Shown here: positions 54,986-63,978 of the stretch, piece by piece | How the letters are laid out: each line of letters starts with the position of its first letter | Position numbering within the stretch: position 1 is the stretch's first letter | Assembly: GCF_003612125.1 (NCBI RefSeq) | Contig: NZ_RAWI01000007.1 | Span: 1-64,000 of the forward strand | DNA: 64,000 nucleotides | DNA from: Corallococcus praedator | GTDB taxonomy: Bacteria > Myxococcota > Myxococcia > Myxococcales > Myxococcaceae | Direction: 5' to 3' | Program-made: the position numbers and the translations under genes | The notes under the pieces: generated by a model | Databases searched by the model: none | The model's input: only the letters and a program-made list of their open reading frames with translations | What the model was told of the DNA's origin: nothing

Positions 54986-57472
54986 ATGCCCAACGCCAAA
55001 TCACCCGCCTTCACCCTGCGGGTGGGAGCCCTCGAGGCTGACTCACTGGTCGTGGAGCGGTTGAAGGGCGAGGAGGGCCTGAGCCGCCTCTTCGACTTCA
55101 GCGTGGACTTCGCGCCGCTGGCGCCCGAGTCCCTGGACACCGCGCCCCTGGTGGGGGCGGAGGCCCTGTTGACGGTGACCCAGCCGGGCGGGACGCCGCG
55201 CCACGTGCACGGGATGGTGCGCACGGTGGAGTCCCTGGGGCTTCGCGACGGCCGCTGGCGCTACCGCGCGCGCATCGTCCCCGCGCTGTGGCGCCTCACG
55301 CAGGTGAAGCGCAGCCGCATCTTCCAGGGGAAGTCCGTGCCGGACATCCTCAAGGACGTCCTCACCTCCGCGAAGGTGGAGGTGCGCGTCAGCCTTCACG
55401 AAAGCCACGCGCCGCGCGAGTACTGCACCCAGTACCGTGAGACGGACTTCGACTTCCTCAGTCGCCTGATGGAGTGGGAGGGCATCTTCTACTTCTTCGA
55501 GCACTCGGAGGAGGGGCACGTCCTGGTGCTCGGGGATGCCCCCAGCGTCCATGAGGCGCCGCCCGGTGGCGCCGCGCTGCCCCTGCGTGACGAGGACGGC
55601 CGGGTGGAGACGGGCGAATACCTGACGGACCTGCGACGCGTGCGCAGGCTGCGTCCCGGCGCGGTGCACCTGAAGGACTTCGACTTCGAGAAGCCGTCGC
55701 TGGACGTGTCCGGCAAGTCGAAGTCCTCCGAGGGGATGGAGGCGCTGGAGGTGTACGACTACCCCGGCGGGTACGTGGCCGCGGGCACGGGCAAGGCGGC
55801 GGCGCGGGTGCGCGTCCAGGAGGCCACCCAGGCCGCGCTGACGCTCGAAGGGGAGGGCATCTGTCCCCGCCTCACCTCTGGTCACCTGTTGCAGGTGGAG
55901 GACGACGGCACGCACGAGGGCCGCTACGTCGTGGTGACGGTGCGCCACCACGGCGGCCAGCCGGAGACCCACGGAGGCCGCGAGGCCCTGGGCGGGCTGT
56001 ACCGCAACCAGTTCCAGGTGATGCCCGCCAACGTGCCCTTCCGTCCCCGGCGGCTCACGCCCCGGCACCGCATCACCGGGCTCCAGACGGCGCAGGTGGT
56101 GGGCCCGGCCGGCGAGGAGATCCACACCGACGTGCACGGCCGCATCAAGGTCCAGTTCCACTGGGACCGGGACGGCCAGCGGGATGAGAAGGCGTCCTGC
56201 TGGGTGCGCACCAGCCAGGCGCTGGGCGGCCCCGCGTGGGGCGCGCTCGTCCTGCCGCGCATCGGGCAGGAGGTGGTGGTGCGCTTCCTGGAGGGGGACC
56301 CCGACCGGCCGCTGGTCGCGGGCTCCGTCTACAACGGCGCCAACGCGACGCCCTACGCGCTGCCGGACGAGAAGACGAAGAGCACCCACAAGAGCGCCTC
56401 CAGCAAGGGCAGCGACGGCTTCAACGAGCTGCGCTTCGAGGACGCCAAGGGCCAGGAGGAGGTCTTCCACCACGCGCAGAAGGACCAGGACCTGGTCACG
56501 GAGAACGACAAGGACCAGGAGGTCCGGGCCTTCGAGGACCTGCTGGTGAAGAAGGACCGGGCGCGCACCGTGGAGGGCAACCAGTTCCTCTTCGTCAAGA
56601 AGGACGACGTGGGCGTCGTCGAGGGCCACCAGACGCTCCAGGTGCACAAGGACCGCACCAGCACCACCCAGGGCAGCCACGACGAGACGGTGGAAGGCAA
56701 TCAGGCGGTGACGGTGGGCGGCAAGGAGACGGTCTTCGTCGCGCAGGGCGCGATGATGGACGTGGGCGCCGCGCGGGCGCAGACCATCGGTGGGGCCTCG
56801 CTGGTCAACGTGGCGCTCGCGTACAACGAGGCCACGGGGGGGCTGCGCTCGCTCCAGATTGGCGGCGCCTCCACCGAGTATGTCATTGGCACGCGGCAGG
56901 AGTCCGTGGGCGGGGACAGCTCGCGCAAGGTGGGCGGGGACTTCGTCACGGAGGCGAAGAAGCAGCTGACCGTGACGGTGGGCAAGGACCTGGGCGAGCA
57001 GGCCGGGGCGGACTCCCAGGTGAAGGTGGAGGAGGCGACGGCGTGGCTCGCGAAGACGTTCGGGCTGAAGGCGGACCGCTTCTCGCTGATGGTGGGTGAC
57101 CACCTCATCCTCGACATGGAGAAGTCCGGCGCGGTGAAGCTCTTCGCGAAGACGCTCACCGTCGACGGCTCCGAGGTGAAGTTCAAGGGCGCGAAGGTGA
57201 AGATGGAAGGCTCCGGCTCGCTCAAGGACAAGAAGGCGAAGCTCAAGGACATCGAGAAGCTCACGCAGGAGAAGCCCGCGCCCATGGACCTCCAGCTCAA
57301 GGGGCCGGACGGCAAGGCGCTCTCCAACGTGGCCTTCGAGGCGGAGCTGCCAGACGGCACCGTGCAGAAGGGCACGCTGGATGGCAGCGGCAAGGCGAAG
57401 TTGAAGGACATCCCGCCCGGCCCGCTTCGCATCTCCTTCCCCGACCTGGATGCGGGAATCTCCAAGAGCTGA
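54986..57472 (+). CDS. vgrG: type VI secretion spike protein VgrG with transthyretin-like tail
   Basis: This 828-residue protein has the full VgrG architecture. The gp27-like domain (1 to about 350) has YCTQYRETDFDFLSRLMEWEGIFYFFEH. The gp5-like OB fold (370-455) has TDVHGRIKVQFHWDRDGQ, SCWVRTSQALGG..WGALVLPRIGQEVVV and GDPDRPLVAGSVYNG. A DUF2345-type beta-needle follows (about 470-700), rich in TVEGNQ, KKDDVGVVEGHQTL and DETVEGNQAVTVGG repeats. A final domain (about 765-828, PAPMDLQLKGPDGKALSN...PPGPLRISFPDL) is a transthyretin-like cargo-binding tail. The downstream LysM protein is its likely cargo. Confidence 0.95.
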   Translation: MPNAKSPAFTLRVGALEADSLVVERLKGEEGLSRLFDFSVDFAPLAPESLDTAPLVGAEALLTVTQPGGTPRHVHGMVRTVESLGLRDGRWRYRARIVPALWRLTQVKRSRIFQGKSVPDILKDVLTSAKVEVRVSLHESHAPREYCTQYRETDFDFLSRLMEWEGIFYFFEHSEEGHVLVLGDAPSVHEAPPGGAALPLRDEDGRVETGEYLTDLRRVRRLRPGAVHLKDFDFEKPSLDVSGKSKSSEGMEALEVYDYPGGYVAAGTGKAAARVRVQEATQAALTLEGEGICPRLTSGHLLQVEDDGTHEGRYVVVTVRHHGGQPETHGGREALGGLYRNQFQVMPANVPFRPRRLTPRHRITGLQTAQVVGPAGEEIHTDVHGRIKVQFHWDRDGQRDEKASCWVRTSQALGGPAWGALVLPRIGQEVVVRFLEGDPDRPLVAGSVYNGANATPYALPDEKTKSTHKSASSKGSDGFNELRFEDAKGQEEVFHHAQKDQDLVTENDKDQEVRAFEDLLVKKDRARTVEGNQFLFVKKDDVGVVEGHQTLQVHKDRTSTTQGSHDETVEGNQAVTVGGKETVFVAQGAMMDVGAARAQTIGGASLVNVALAYNEATGGLRSLQIGGASTEYVIGTRQESVGGDSSRKVGGDFVTEAKKQLTVTVGKDLGEQAGADSQVKVEEATAWLAKTFGLKADRFSLMVGDHLILDMEKSGAVKLFAKTLTVDGSEVKFKGAKVKMEGSGSLKDKKAKLKDIEKLTQEKPAPMDLQLKGPDGKALSNVAFEAELPDGTVQKGTLDGSGKAKLKDIPPGPLRISFPDLDAGISKS

Positions 57473-57490
57473 AGCGCACCTGAGGACACC

Positions 57491-59779
57491 ATGAAGAACT
57501 ACACCGTCCAGGATGGCGACACGCCCCAGGGCCTCGCCTCGCTGTTTGGCTTCAGTGACTGGAAGAACATCTACGAGCACAAGTCCAACGAGTCGCTGCG
57601 GGGCAAGCGCGGGCCCAATGAAATCAAGCCCGGGGACAGCGTCACCATCCCGGATGCCTTCATCGAGCTGCCCGGTGGCTCCAGCGCCTCGCTGCTCGCG
57701 TCGGAGAAGCTGCCGCTGCCGCCCGTCGTCATCGACGCGCACATGCACATCATGAGCGGCAACTGCACGCCGTTCCCGGTGGCGTACTACACGCAGTTGG
57801 AGCCGCGCTTGGGCGGCATCCTGTCGCCGGCCAGCTCGCGCAAGTTCCTCAACGGCGTGGGCGTGCTCGTCCTCCAGTGGTTCCAACCCTTCGTGGGCTG
57901 GTCTCCGCGCGATACGTTGAAGATTGGCGGGGACACCGTCGATCAGAACGACAGCGTGTTCTCCGTGTTCCGCAAGTCCGACGCGACGAAGCACCTGCGC
58001 GACTGCGAGCCGTCCTTCCTGGGCATCTCCATCGTGCTGACCATGGACATGGACCTGTGCCATCTGGATGGCTACAAGGGCCAGAGCGTCTACACGGAGG
58101 TGAAGCCTCCCGACGGCGGAGATTCCTACTACACCTTCAGCACCCGCCTCACGGGAGACGTCGACGAGCGGCCCGACCTGAGCGTCGCCCACCCCGGGGA
58201 GTTGGGCATCTTCGAGCCCTGGAACGCGCAGGTCCTGGCCACGAAGACGGCGTGCGCCGAACACCCGTTCCGGCTCATCCCCATGTATCACTACGAGCCG
58301 CGCCGCTACTCGCAGTGGACGGGCAAGGAGAAGGCCTTCCCGGAGGCGTCACTCTCTCCTGACTGGAGCAAGCCCTTCGCGGAGCTGGCCACGAAGACGC
58401 AGGCGGGCATGTTCGCGGGCTTCAAGATGTACACGTCCCAGGCCTACCAGCCCACGGATCCGAACGTGCCGGCCCTGGCGGAGTTCTTCGCGAAGTGCGC
58501 GGGGGAGGGCGTGCCCATCATGAACCACTGCACCCCGAGCGGTCACTTCACGCACGACCGCAAGCTCTACATCGAGCTGGATCCGGCCGCGGCGGGTGCG
58601 CTCAGTCAGGCGGACAAGGACGCCTACGCGGACGCGCGCAAGAAGCGCGGCACGTACCTGGACGCGAAGGAGACCTTCTCCCAGAAGGAGAAGACCTTCG
58701 AGGACTACTGCGCCGAGCACAGCCTGCCGCTGGACCCTCATCTGTACACTCAGTACGGGACGCTCGCGCCAGACCTGTCGGCCATCTCCATGCTGCCGAC
58801 CGATCCCGAATACTGGAAGGCCTACGGCGAATACAACGACGCGCGGGCCGCGATGGATGAGACCGGCGAGGCCTATGAGAAGGCCGCTCGCGTCGTCCGC
58901 ATGCACGAGGACATGCCGGCGCGGCTCGCACGCGCCGGAGGCGACACGCAGAAGATGCTCCAGGATCCGCCCCTGCGCCTGAAGTACTTCAAGGAGAAGC
59001 ACCTGCACCCGGAGGCGTGGCGGCCGCTGCTGGAGCGCCACGACAAGCTCAAGCTGTGTCTGGCCCACTTCGCCTCGGACCGGTGCCTGTGGTGGCACTA
59101 CCTGAAGGACGAGAACGGCAAGTGCTTCGACGAGGACGACGTGCCCTACGAGAAGAACTGGGTGACGTCCATCATCGAGCTCTGCAAGAAGTACGACAAC
59201 TTCCACACGGACCTGTCGTACCTGCCCCTGCTGGATCCGCTGATGCCGTCTCCGGAGCGCTCGAAGAAGGAGGCGCAGGCCTTCAAGAAGCTGGAGCGCG
59301 AGGAGAAGCTTCCCTTGATGTGGGAGGGGCTGGCCAAGGTCTGCGAGCAGAAGCACATGCTGACGAAGATCATGTTCGGCACCGACTGGTACATGATCCT
59401 CGCGTCCAAGAAGAAATACTCGAAATGGTACGAGGAGACCCTCAAGGGCCTGGCGCTCGTCGAGGAGCGTCTCAACCTGCCCCGGAAGATCAACCTCTTC
59501 TACCAGTTCGCGGTGGTGAACCCGATGCGCTTCTACGGGCTGCCCGTCATCGCGGACAACCTCAAGAAAGGCATTGAGGCCTTCGTGGAGACAAAGGCGC
59601 TGACGGAGAAGGAGAAGAAGAAGCACTTCGCCAAGACGCAGGAGCGGATGATGCGCAACCATCCCATCCTCAAGAACCTGGCGGCCGTGCTGGAGAAGGT
59701 GGAGAACGCTCCCGGGGATGACAAGGGGCTGCTCTACGAGGATCAGGTCCGCTTCGTGAACGTGGTGCCCACGTCGTGA
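57491..59779 (+). CDS. LysM-amidohydrolase family protein, probable T6SS effector
   Basis: This 762-residue protein has an N-terminal LysM-type domain (1-55: YTVQDGDTPQGLASLFGFSDWKNIYEH). A metal-dependent amidohydrolase TIM barrel follows, with all ligands visible: VIDAHMHIMSG (His84, His86), AGFKMYTSQ (Lys312), IMNHCTPSGHF (His346), LAHFASDRC (His526) and FGTDWYMIL (Asp632). About 180 residues are inserted between the third and fourth ligands. No signal peptide is present, as in T6SS cargo. The LysM may bind peptidoglycan or the VgrG tail. It is 18 bp after VgrG and 20 bp before the propeller-like gene. Confidence 0.85.
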   Translation: MKNYTVQDGDTPQGLASLFGFSDWKNIYEHKSNESLRGKRGPNEIKPGDSVTIPDAFIELPGGSSASLLASEKLPLPPVVIDAHMHIMSGNCTPFPVAYYTQLEPRLGGILSPASSRKFLNGVGVLVLQWFQPFVGWSPRDTLKIGGDTVDQNDSVFSVFRKSDATKHLRDCEPSFLGISIVLTMDMDLCHLDGYKGQSVYTEVKPPDGGDSYYTFSTRLTGDVDERPDLSVAHPGELGIFEPWNAQVLATKTACAEHPFRLIPMYHYEPRRYSQWTGKEKAFPEASLSPDWSKPFAELATKTQAGMFAGFKMYTSQAYQPTDPNVPALAEFFAKCAGEGVPIMNHCTPSGHFTHDRKLYIELDPAAAGALSQADKDAYADARKKRGTYLDAKETFSQKEKTFEDYCAEHSLPLDPHLYTQYGTLAPDLSAISMLPTDPEYWKAYGEYNDARAAMDETGEAYEKAARVVRMHEDMPARLARAGGDTQKMLQDPPLRLKYFKEKHLHPEAWRPLLERHDKLKLCLAHFASDRCLWWHYLKDENGKCFDEDDVPYEKNWVTSIIELCKKYDNFHTDLSYLPLLDPLMPSPERSKKEAQAFKKLEREEKLPLMWEGLAKVCEQKHMLTKIMFGTDWYMILASKKKYSKWYEETLKGLALVEERLNLPRKINLFYQFAVVNPMRFYGLPVIADNLKKGIEAFVETKALTEKEKKKHFAKTQERMMRNHPILKNLAAVLEKVENAPGDDKGLLYEDQVRFVNVVPTS

Positions 59780-59799
59780 CACGCCATCCTGGAGCCTGA

Positions 59800-60888
59800 A
59801 TGCCTCCCGTGCCCCTCACACTGAGCCAGAGCCTGCCCTTCCCGTCGGCCGCCCGGAGCTACCCGCTGCCGGTGACAGCGGAGCAACTGGCGTTGGTGAT
59901 GCCTACGCCCCGGCCCGGCGCCGCGGCCGTCATCCTCTTCGACGAAACGCTGCGCATGCTGACGTTGGGCGCGGACTCCGCCCAGACGTCCCGGGTGGAC
60001 AAGGGCTACCTGCCGCAGGTGTCTGGCGGAGACCTCCAGGCCATTTCGCCCGCCGTGATTCCCGACGCCTGCGCCTACCTGCAGACGCGGCTGCTGGTCG
60101 TCTACGACCTGACGCAGCAGCGCCACCAGATGCACATGGCCGCCAGGAAGATGGATGAAACCCCGGTGGGCGCGCGGTGGCTGTCGGTGGAGCCGCGCCG
60201 CATCGCCGTGCTGATACGGGATTTGAAGAACTACCTGAACACCGGAAGCGTGGACTTCCGGCTGCGCGTGCTGGACCTGAGCGGGCCCAAGGCGAAGACC
60301 GTGGGTGAGCGGGAGATGGGCCACGACGGCGGCTTCGTCTGGGACGCGGGCGCGGGCGTGCTCGTCCTGCGCAAGGACAACGAGGTGCAGGTGCACGGCC
60401 CCGCGCTGGACGGGCCCCTGGACCATCCGCTGGCGCGCGCCCTGGCCGTCCTCCTGGCGGGCTCCGGCGGCCTGCGCCTGGACGAGCTGCGGCTGCATCC
60501 CACCCAGCCGCTGGCGGTCTTCACCGTCGCGGGACTGCCTTCCTCGGACAAGGACAAGGACCGGGATGTGAGCGGCGTCTGGCGGGCCACCTGGGACGAC
60601 CAGGAAGCGACGCTGACACCGCTCGTGAAGCTGTCGCCCCTGGAGCGGGTGGAGCTGGGCGAGTTCTCACCCGAGGGTGGCTGGCTCACCTATCTCCAGA
60701 CGGAGCCGGGACCCTCGCGCCTCTACGCCCAGCAGGTGCTGGGGACGCCCGGGCCGCTCCATGCACTGGGCGCGGTGGAGGACGCGGAGAACCTGCTCTG
60801 GACGCGGGCCCCGCTGGCGCTCGCGGCGGTGATGCCTCGCAAGCAGCTCATCACGCGTTGGGACTTCGGCCGGGCTTCGGGGCCCTGA
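59800..60888 (+). CDS. possible beta-propeller protein, candidate immunity factor
   Basis: This 362-residue protein has no signal peptide and no named domain. Its repeating pattern of short beta strands (AVILFDETLRMLTLG, RLLVVYDLTQQRHQMH, RIAVLIRDLKNYL, FVWDAGAGVLVLRKDNEVQVH, LAVFTVAGLPS) resembles a cytoplasmic propeller. It is the third gene of the VgrG unit, directly downstream of the effector, in the position usual for immunity genes. A role in immunity or in loading is inference only. Ends in a hairpin overlapping its stop codon. Confidence 0.65.
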   Translation: MPPVPLTLSQSLPFPSAARSYPLPVTAEQLALVMPTPRPGAAAVILFDETLRMLTLGADSAQTSRVDKGYLPQVSGGDLQAISPAVIPDACAYLQTRLLVVYDLTQQRHQMHMAARKMDETPVGARWLSVEPRRIAVLIRDLKNYLNTGSVDFRLRVLDLSGPKAKTVGEREMGHDGGFVWDAGAGVLVLRKDNEVQVHGPALDGPLDHPLARALAVLLAGSGGLRLDELRLHPTQPLAVFTVAGLPSSDKDKDRDVSGVWRATWDDQEATLTPLVKLSPLERVELGEFSPEGGWLTYLQTEPGPSRLYAQQVLGTPGPLHALGAVEDAENLLWTRAPLALAAVMPRKQLITRWDFGRASGP

Positions 60889-60899
60889 CGCCAGGGCCC
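60880..60899. terminator. hairpin spanning the stop codon, bidirectional
   Basis: GGGCCCTG (60880-60887) pairs with CAGGGCCC (60892-60899) with a four-base loop. It separates the VgrG operon from the convergent membrane-protein genes. Confidence 0.6.
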
Positions 60900-60906
60900 G
60901 CCGGCT

Positions 60907-61686
60907 TCAGCGGGACAGCGCGAGGAGGATGAACGTCGGCACGGCGGCGACGAGCACGCCCGCTCCGAGCGCGAGCACCTTCTGGATGAAGAACATGTCC
61001 TCCAGCGTCTCCACCAGCGCGCCCTCCAGCCGGTCGATGGCCAGCGTCTCCAGCTCCCGCACCGCGGAGGGGACATCCGGCGACGTCACCACCGCGCGCA
61101 GGGCGATGAGGCCCAGGACCCGGCGGGACTGCTCCATGAGGAAGCGCTCCAGCCGTTCGGTGCGGGAGGGCGGTGCGTCAGGCTCCTCCTGTGGCACCTC
61201 CTTCAACCGCTCCGCCACGGACTGCTCGATGGCGCGGGTGAGCTCCTCGCGGCTGGTGGCGCCGGCACCTCGCAGGCGCCGGGCGGCCTGGAGCGTGGCG
61301 GGCTTGATGACCGCGTAGGCGTAGCCCATCAACCCGCGCTCCTGCACCTCGCGGGCGAGCCGGGCGCTGACGGCGTGGACCATCAGCACGTAGCCTCCGG
61401 AGAGGGCCAGGGCGAGCGGCGTGAGCACGAAGCTCAGGACCTCCAGCCACACAGGGGTGGGCGCCGCGCCGGACAGGCGGGGCACCAGCACGAAGACGCC
61501 GGCCATCACCAGGCCGAAGCTTCCGAAGAGGAAGAAGCCCTTCAGCGCGCCCCAGAAGCCGGAGCCCACCAGTGAAGGCACCACGCTCACGAGCACCCGC
61601 AGCCCGGCCCGGGCCATCCCCGCCATGCGTTCGCGCTGGCGGGCCGGAGGGGCTTGCTCCCCCACTTCCACGAGGGCGGTGCTCAT
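60907..61686 (-). CDS. integral membrane protein, unknown
   Basis: This 259-residue protein has three main hydrophobic segments: LKGFFLFGSFGLVMAGVFVLVPRL, VLSFVLTPLALALSGGYVLMVHAV, and a C-terminal VLALGAGVLVAAVPTFILLAL. Between the second and third is a charged helical part with TSREELTRAIEQSVAERLKEVP and RFLMEQSRRVLGLIAL. No family was recognised. It overlaps the upstream gene by ATGA, so the two membrane proteins are made together. It is convergent with the VgrG unit and may not belong to it. Confidence 0.8.
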   Translation of the reverse strand: MSTALVEVGEQAPPARQRERMAGMARAGLRVLVSVVPSLVGSGFWGALKGFFLFGSFGLVMAGVFVLVPRLSGAAPTPVWLEVLSFVLTPLALALSGGYVLMVHAVSARLAREVQERGLMGYAYAVIKPATLQAARRLRGAGATSREELTRAIEQSVAERLKEVPQEEPDAPPSRTERLERFLMEQSRRVLGLIALRAVVTSPDVPSAVRELETLAIDRLEGALVETLEDMFFIQKVLALGAGVLVAAVPTFILLALSR

Positions 61687-62087
61687 CGCGCCTGCTCCTG
61701 GGCCAGCTCGGCGGTGGCCCACCGGTCCACCTCTTCGGCGGAGGGCGGTGACAGCGCCGCCGCGGCGGACTTCGGGTCGCGGCGGCGGCGCCACCACACC
61801 AGCAGCGCGGCGGCGCCAAACAGCACGGCCCCGAAGGCCAGCCGGGGCAGCAGTCCGAAGCTGGGGCCGAAGCGCCCGCCCTCGTCCCTCCACGCCTTGA
61901 AGCTTCCCGCCGCGGCGAGGACCCCGAGCAGGGCGGCGACGCGGAGGATGTCGCCGCTGGCCGGCCCCGGTACGAGTCCCAGCAGTCCGAGCAGCACGGA
62001 CACGGTCCACAGCAGCACGCGGCCCACGCGGAAATCCATCATCTTCACCAGCACGGCCGCCACCGGCTGTGTGCCCTCACCGCTCAT
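61683..62087 (-). CDS. small integral membrane protein, unknown
   Basis: This 134-residue protein has two to three hydrophobic helices (VLLWTVSVLLGLLGLVPG, ILRVAALLGVLAAAGSF and LAFGAVLFGAAALLVWW) followed by a basic stretch RRRRDPKS and a charged tail. No family was recognised. ATGA overlap couples it to the larger membrane protein downstream. The ATG at 62087 has AAGGGGGCAGC upstream. Confidence 0.75.
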   Translation of the reverse strand: MSGEGTQPVAAVLVKMMDFRVGRVLLWTVSVLLGLLGLVPGPASGDILRVAALLGVLAAAGSFKAWRDEGGRFGPSFGLLPRLAFGAVLFGAAALLVWWRRRRDPKSAAAALSPPSAEEVDRWATAELAQEQAR

Positions 62088-62126
62088 GTGCTGCCCCCTT
62101 GAACCCAGTCTACGGGGGCGCGGCGC

Positions 62127-63560
62127 TCACTTCCATGAGTGGCAACTGAAGGCGAGGGGGGCGAGCGCGCCCTTCACCTTGTAGGAGAAGGAGTGGCCGT
62201 CCTTCTCCGCGGAGGCGTACTCCAGGTCGGTCTGGGCCTGGAGCCACTTCATCGTCGCGGGCAGGTCCTTGCAGGGGTCGTCGAACTTCTCGAAGAAGCG
62301 CTTCTCGAAGGCATCCAGCTTCGCGCGGGCCTCGACCACCCGCCGGGTCCGGGCGTCCACCTGCTCCTGGCTGAGGATCTCCCGCGTCTCCGGCGCACTC
62401 ATCCAGTGGCTGCCGTCGGCGAAGCGCACCTCGACGGCGAGCCGCGCGGTGCGTGCCTCCTTCGTGTCCAGCGTGAGCTTGAGCTCCTGCTCATGGGAGT
62501 CCGTCGGGAGCGACGCGTGGCGCCGGCTCACCTTGCCCGCGGCATCCAGCTCCACCAGGGTGGCCTCGGCGGGCCGGGGGATGAGCTTGTCGAGGGACAC
62601 ACGCGCCAACAGGGGCTTCGTGTCGCCCACGAGGAACTCCCAGGGGTCCACCAGGTAGAGCACCTGCCGGCCGTAGGTGACTTCGCCCGGCAGGGGCTCC
62701 TCACAGTGCACCGTCAGCTTCACGGGCACATCCCGCTTCAGCACGGGCTTGCCCTGACAGGACATGCCGACGCTCAGGGTGCGCTCGAAGGGCGGCCGGG
62801 GGCTGGCGCAACCCTGGACGACGTCCCGGACGGACCAGAGCGGAAGGTCCACCACGAAGCGCTTGTATGCCTGGTTCGCGGAGTCAGGCCGCAGCGTGAG
62901 GGCCTGGAAACCGGCCCCACCGCTCAGCTCCACCTTCTCCAGGGGGCTGTGGCAGTCGGCCTTCAGGATGAGCCGCGCATGGGCCTGGAGGGGCGTGAAG
63001 CCGCCTCCCATCATCCCTTCGAGCTGGCCCTTCACCACATACGCGCGCGTCTCCTGCTCGGCCTCCAGCGTGGGCTTGTTCTTCTCCGCTTCGGCGGCCT
63101 GCGCGAGCCGCGCGAAGTAGTAGTTCATCTGCAGCATGGTCAGCCGCTCCAGCTTCTCCTTGGGGAGGGGCACGACGGGAAACATGTTGTCGGGGACTGG
63201 CTCCCGACTCTGGAGGAAGACGGAACCCGGACCCCTCTTCTTCGGATCCTTCGACGCCACCGTCAGTTGGAGGAGTTCTCCCGGTGGGGGCGTCAACGCG
63301 TCCAGCAACTCGTCCTGGGTGAGCTGGGGCAAGGGCGCGCGGGAGGTGAAGCGGCGGATCGGCGTGATGATGCGCACCAGCGTCATCCCGGTCTGGAGCC
63401 CCGCGGTGTCGGCGAGGCCCTTCTTGACCACCTGGGTGACGGTGACCGTCTCTCCATCCGAGCGGGCGGAGTAGCCCGCGGACTTCACGGTGACGGTGAA
63501 CGGCGTCGCGGCGAGCAGCCACGCACCCGTGAAAACAGACAGCAGCGACGCCAGGAACAT
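62127..63560 (-). CDS. secreted protein with PDZ-like domain
   Basis: This 477-residue protein has a short leader (FLASLLSVFTGAWLLAATP). A PDZ-like module follows (about 20-110), with GLADTAGLQTGMTLVRIITP and the GxxL-like ELLQLTVASKD end. The rest has paired cysteines (LKADCHSPLEKVEL, VQGCASPRPP, GMSCQGKP, VHCEEPL) and a helical C-terminus with a final FSCHSWK. No protease site is visible. The ATG at 63560 is used. The frame is open further upstream without a stop, into the region described at 63660-63897. Confidence 0.75.
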   Translation of the reverse strand: MFLASLLSVFTGAWLLAATPFTVTVKSAGYSARSDGETVTVTQVVKKGLADTAGLQTGMTLVRIITPIRRFTSRAPLPQLTQDELLDALTPPPGELLQLTVASKDPKKRGPGSVFLQSREPVPDNMFPVVPLPKEKLERLTMLQMNYYFARLAQAAEAEKNKPTLEAEQETRAYVVKGQLEGMMGGGFTPLQAHARLILKADCHSPLEKVELSGGAGFQALTLRPDSANQAYKRFVVDLPLWSVRDVVQGCASPRPPFERTLSVGMSCQGKPVLKRDVPVKLTVHCEEPLPGEVTYGRQVLYLVDPWEFLVGDTKPLLARVSLDKLIPRPAEATLVELDAAGKVSRRHASLPTDSHEQELKLTLDTKEARTARLAVEVRFADGSHWMSAPETREILSQEQVDARTRRVVEARAKLDAFEKRFFEKFDDPCKDLPATMKWLQAQTDLEYASAEKDGHSFSYKVKGALAPLAFSCHSWK

Positions 63561-63659
63561 CCGGACCCCCAGGAAGGGAAAGCGGCCAGCAGGAAGGCAG
63601 CCCCTGTCATCCTTGGTCGTTTCGCCGGGTTCTGGAAGAAAAGCGCGCGTGGCATTGGG

Positions 63660-63897
63660 AATTGGGCGGCGCATGACGAATTCCATGCGGTGCCTTCCGC
63701 CTCCCAATAGGGACACCTTCTCGGCGGAGTCGGTGGGGCGCACCCAGCTGGCCAGCAACTTCTGCCGGGCGAGCTGACCGCTGTCTCCGACGAGCGCATC
63801 CTCGCCGGACGAAGAAGGCCATCACCGCGAGGCACAGCAGCAGCACGCCCACCTCGCGCACCCAGATGCGCGTCGCGGGCCCGGCCGCGACGCCCAT
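63660..63897 (-). pseudogene. small membrane-protein gene with a frameshift
   Basis: From the ATG at 63897 the frame gives one helix (IWVREVGVLLLCLAVMAFFVRR). Near 63806 the sensible reading moves by one base to DALVGDSGQLARQKLLASWVRP and VSLLGGGRHRMEFVMRR, which looks like normal protein. That second frame runs on into the PDZ-protein gene without a stop. A one-base indel, in the genome or in the sequence, would explain it. Confidence 0.5.
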
Positions 63898-63978
63898 CTG
63901 GGTGCGTGAGGGGCGTGGCTCTGCTCAATGACCTCCCCAGGTCATCGCGTCGGCGGGGCCGTCCACTATGCTCGCGCG

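Noticed and set aside
55043-58291. A 1082-codon open frame on the minus strand across VgrG and the LysM gene
   Set aside because: It is antisense to two clear genes, is rich in His, Arg and Leu as expected of a GC-bias shadow, and has no domain or ribosome site.
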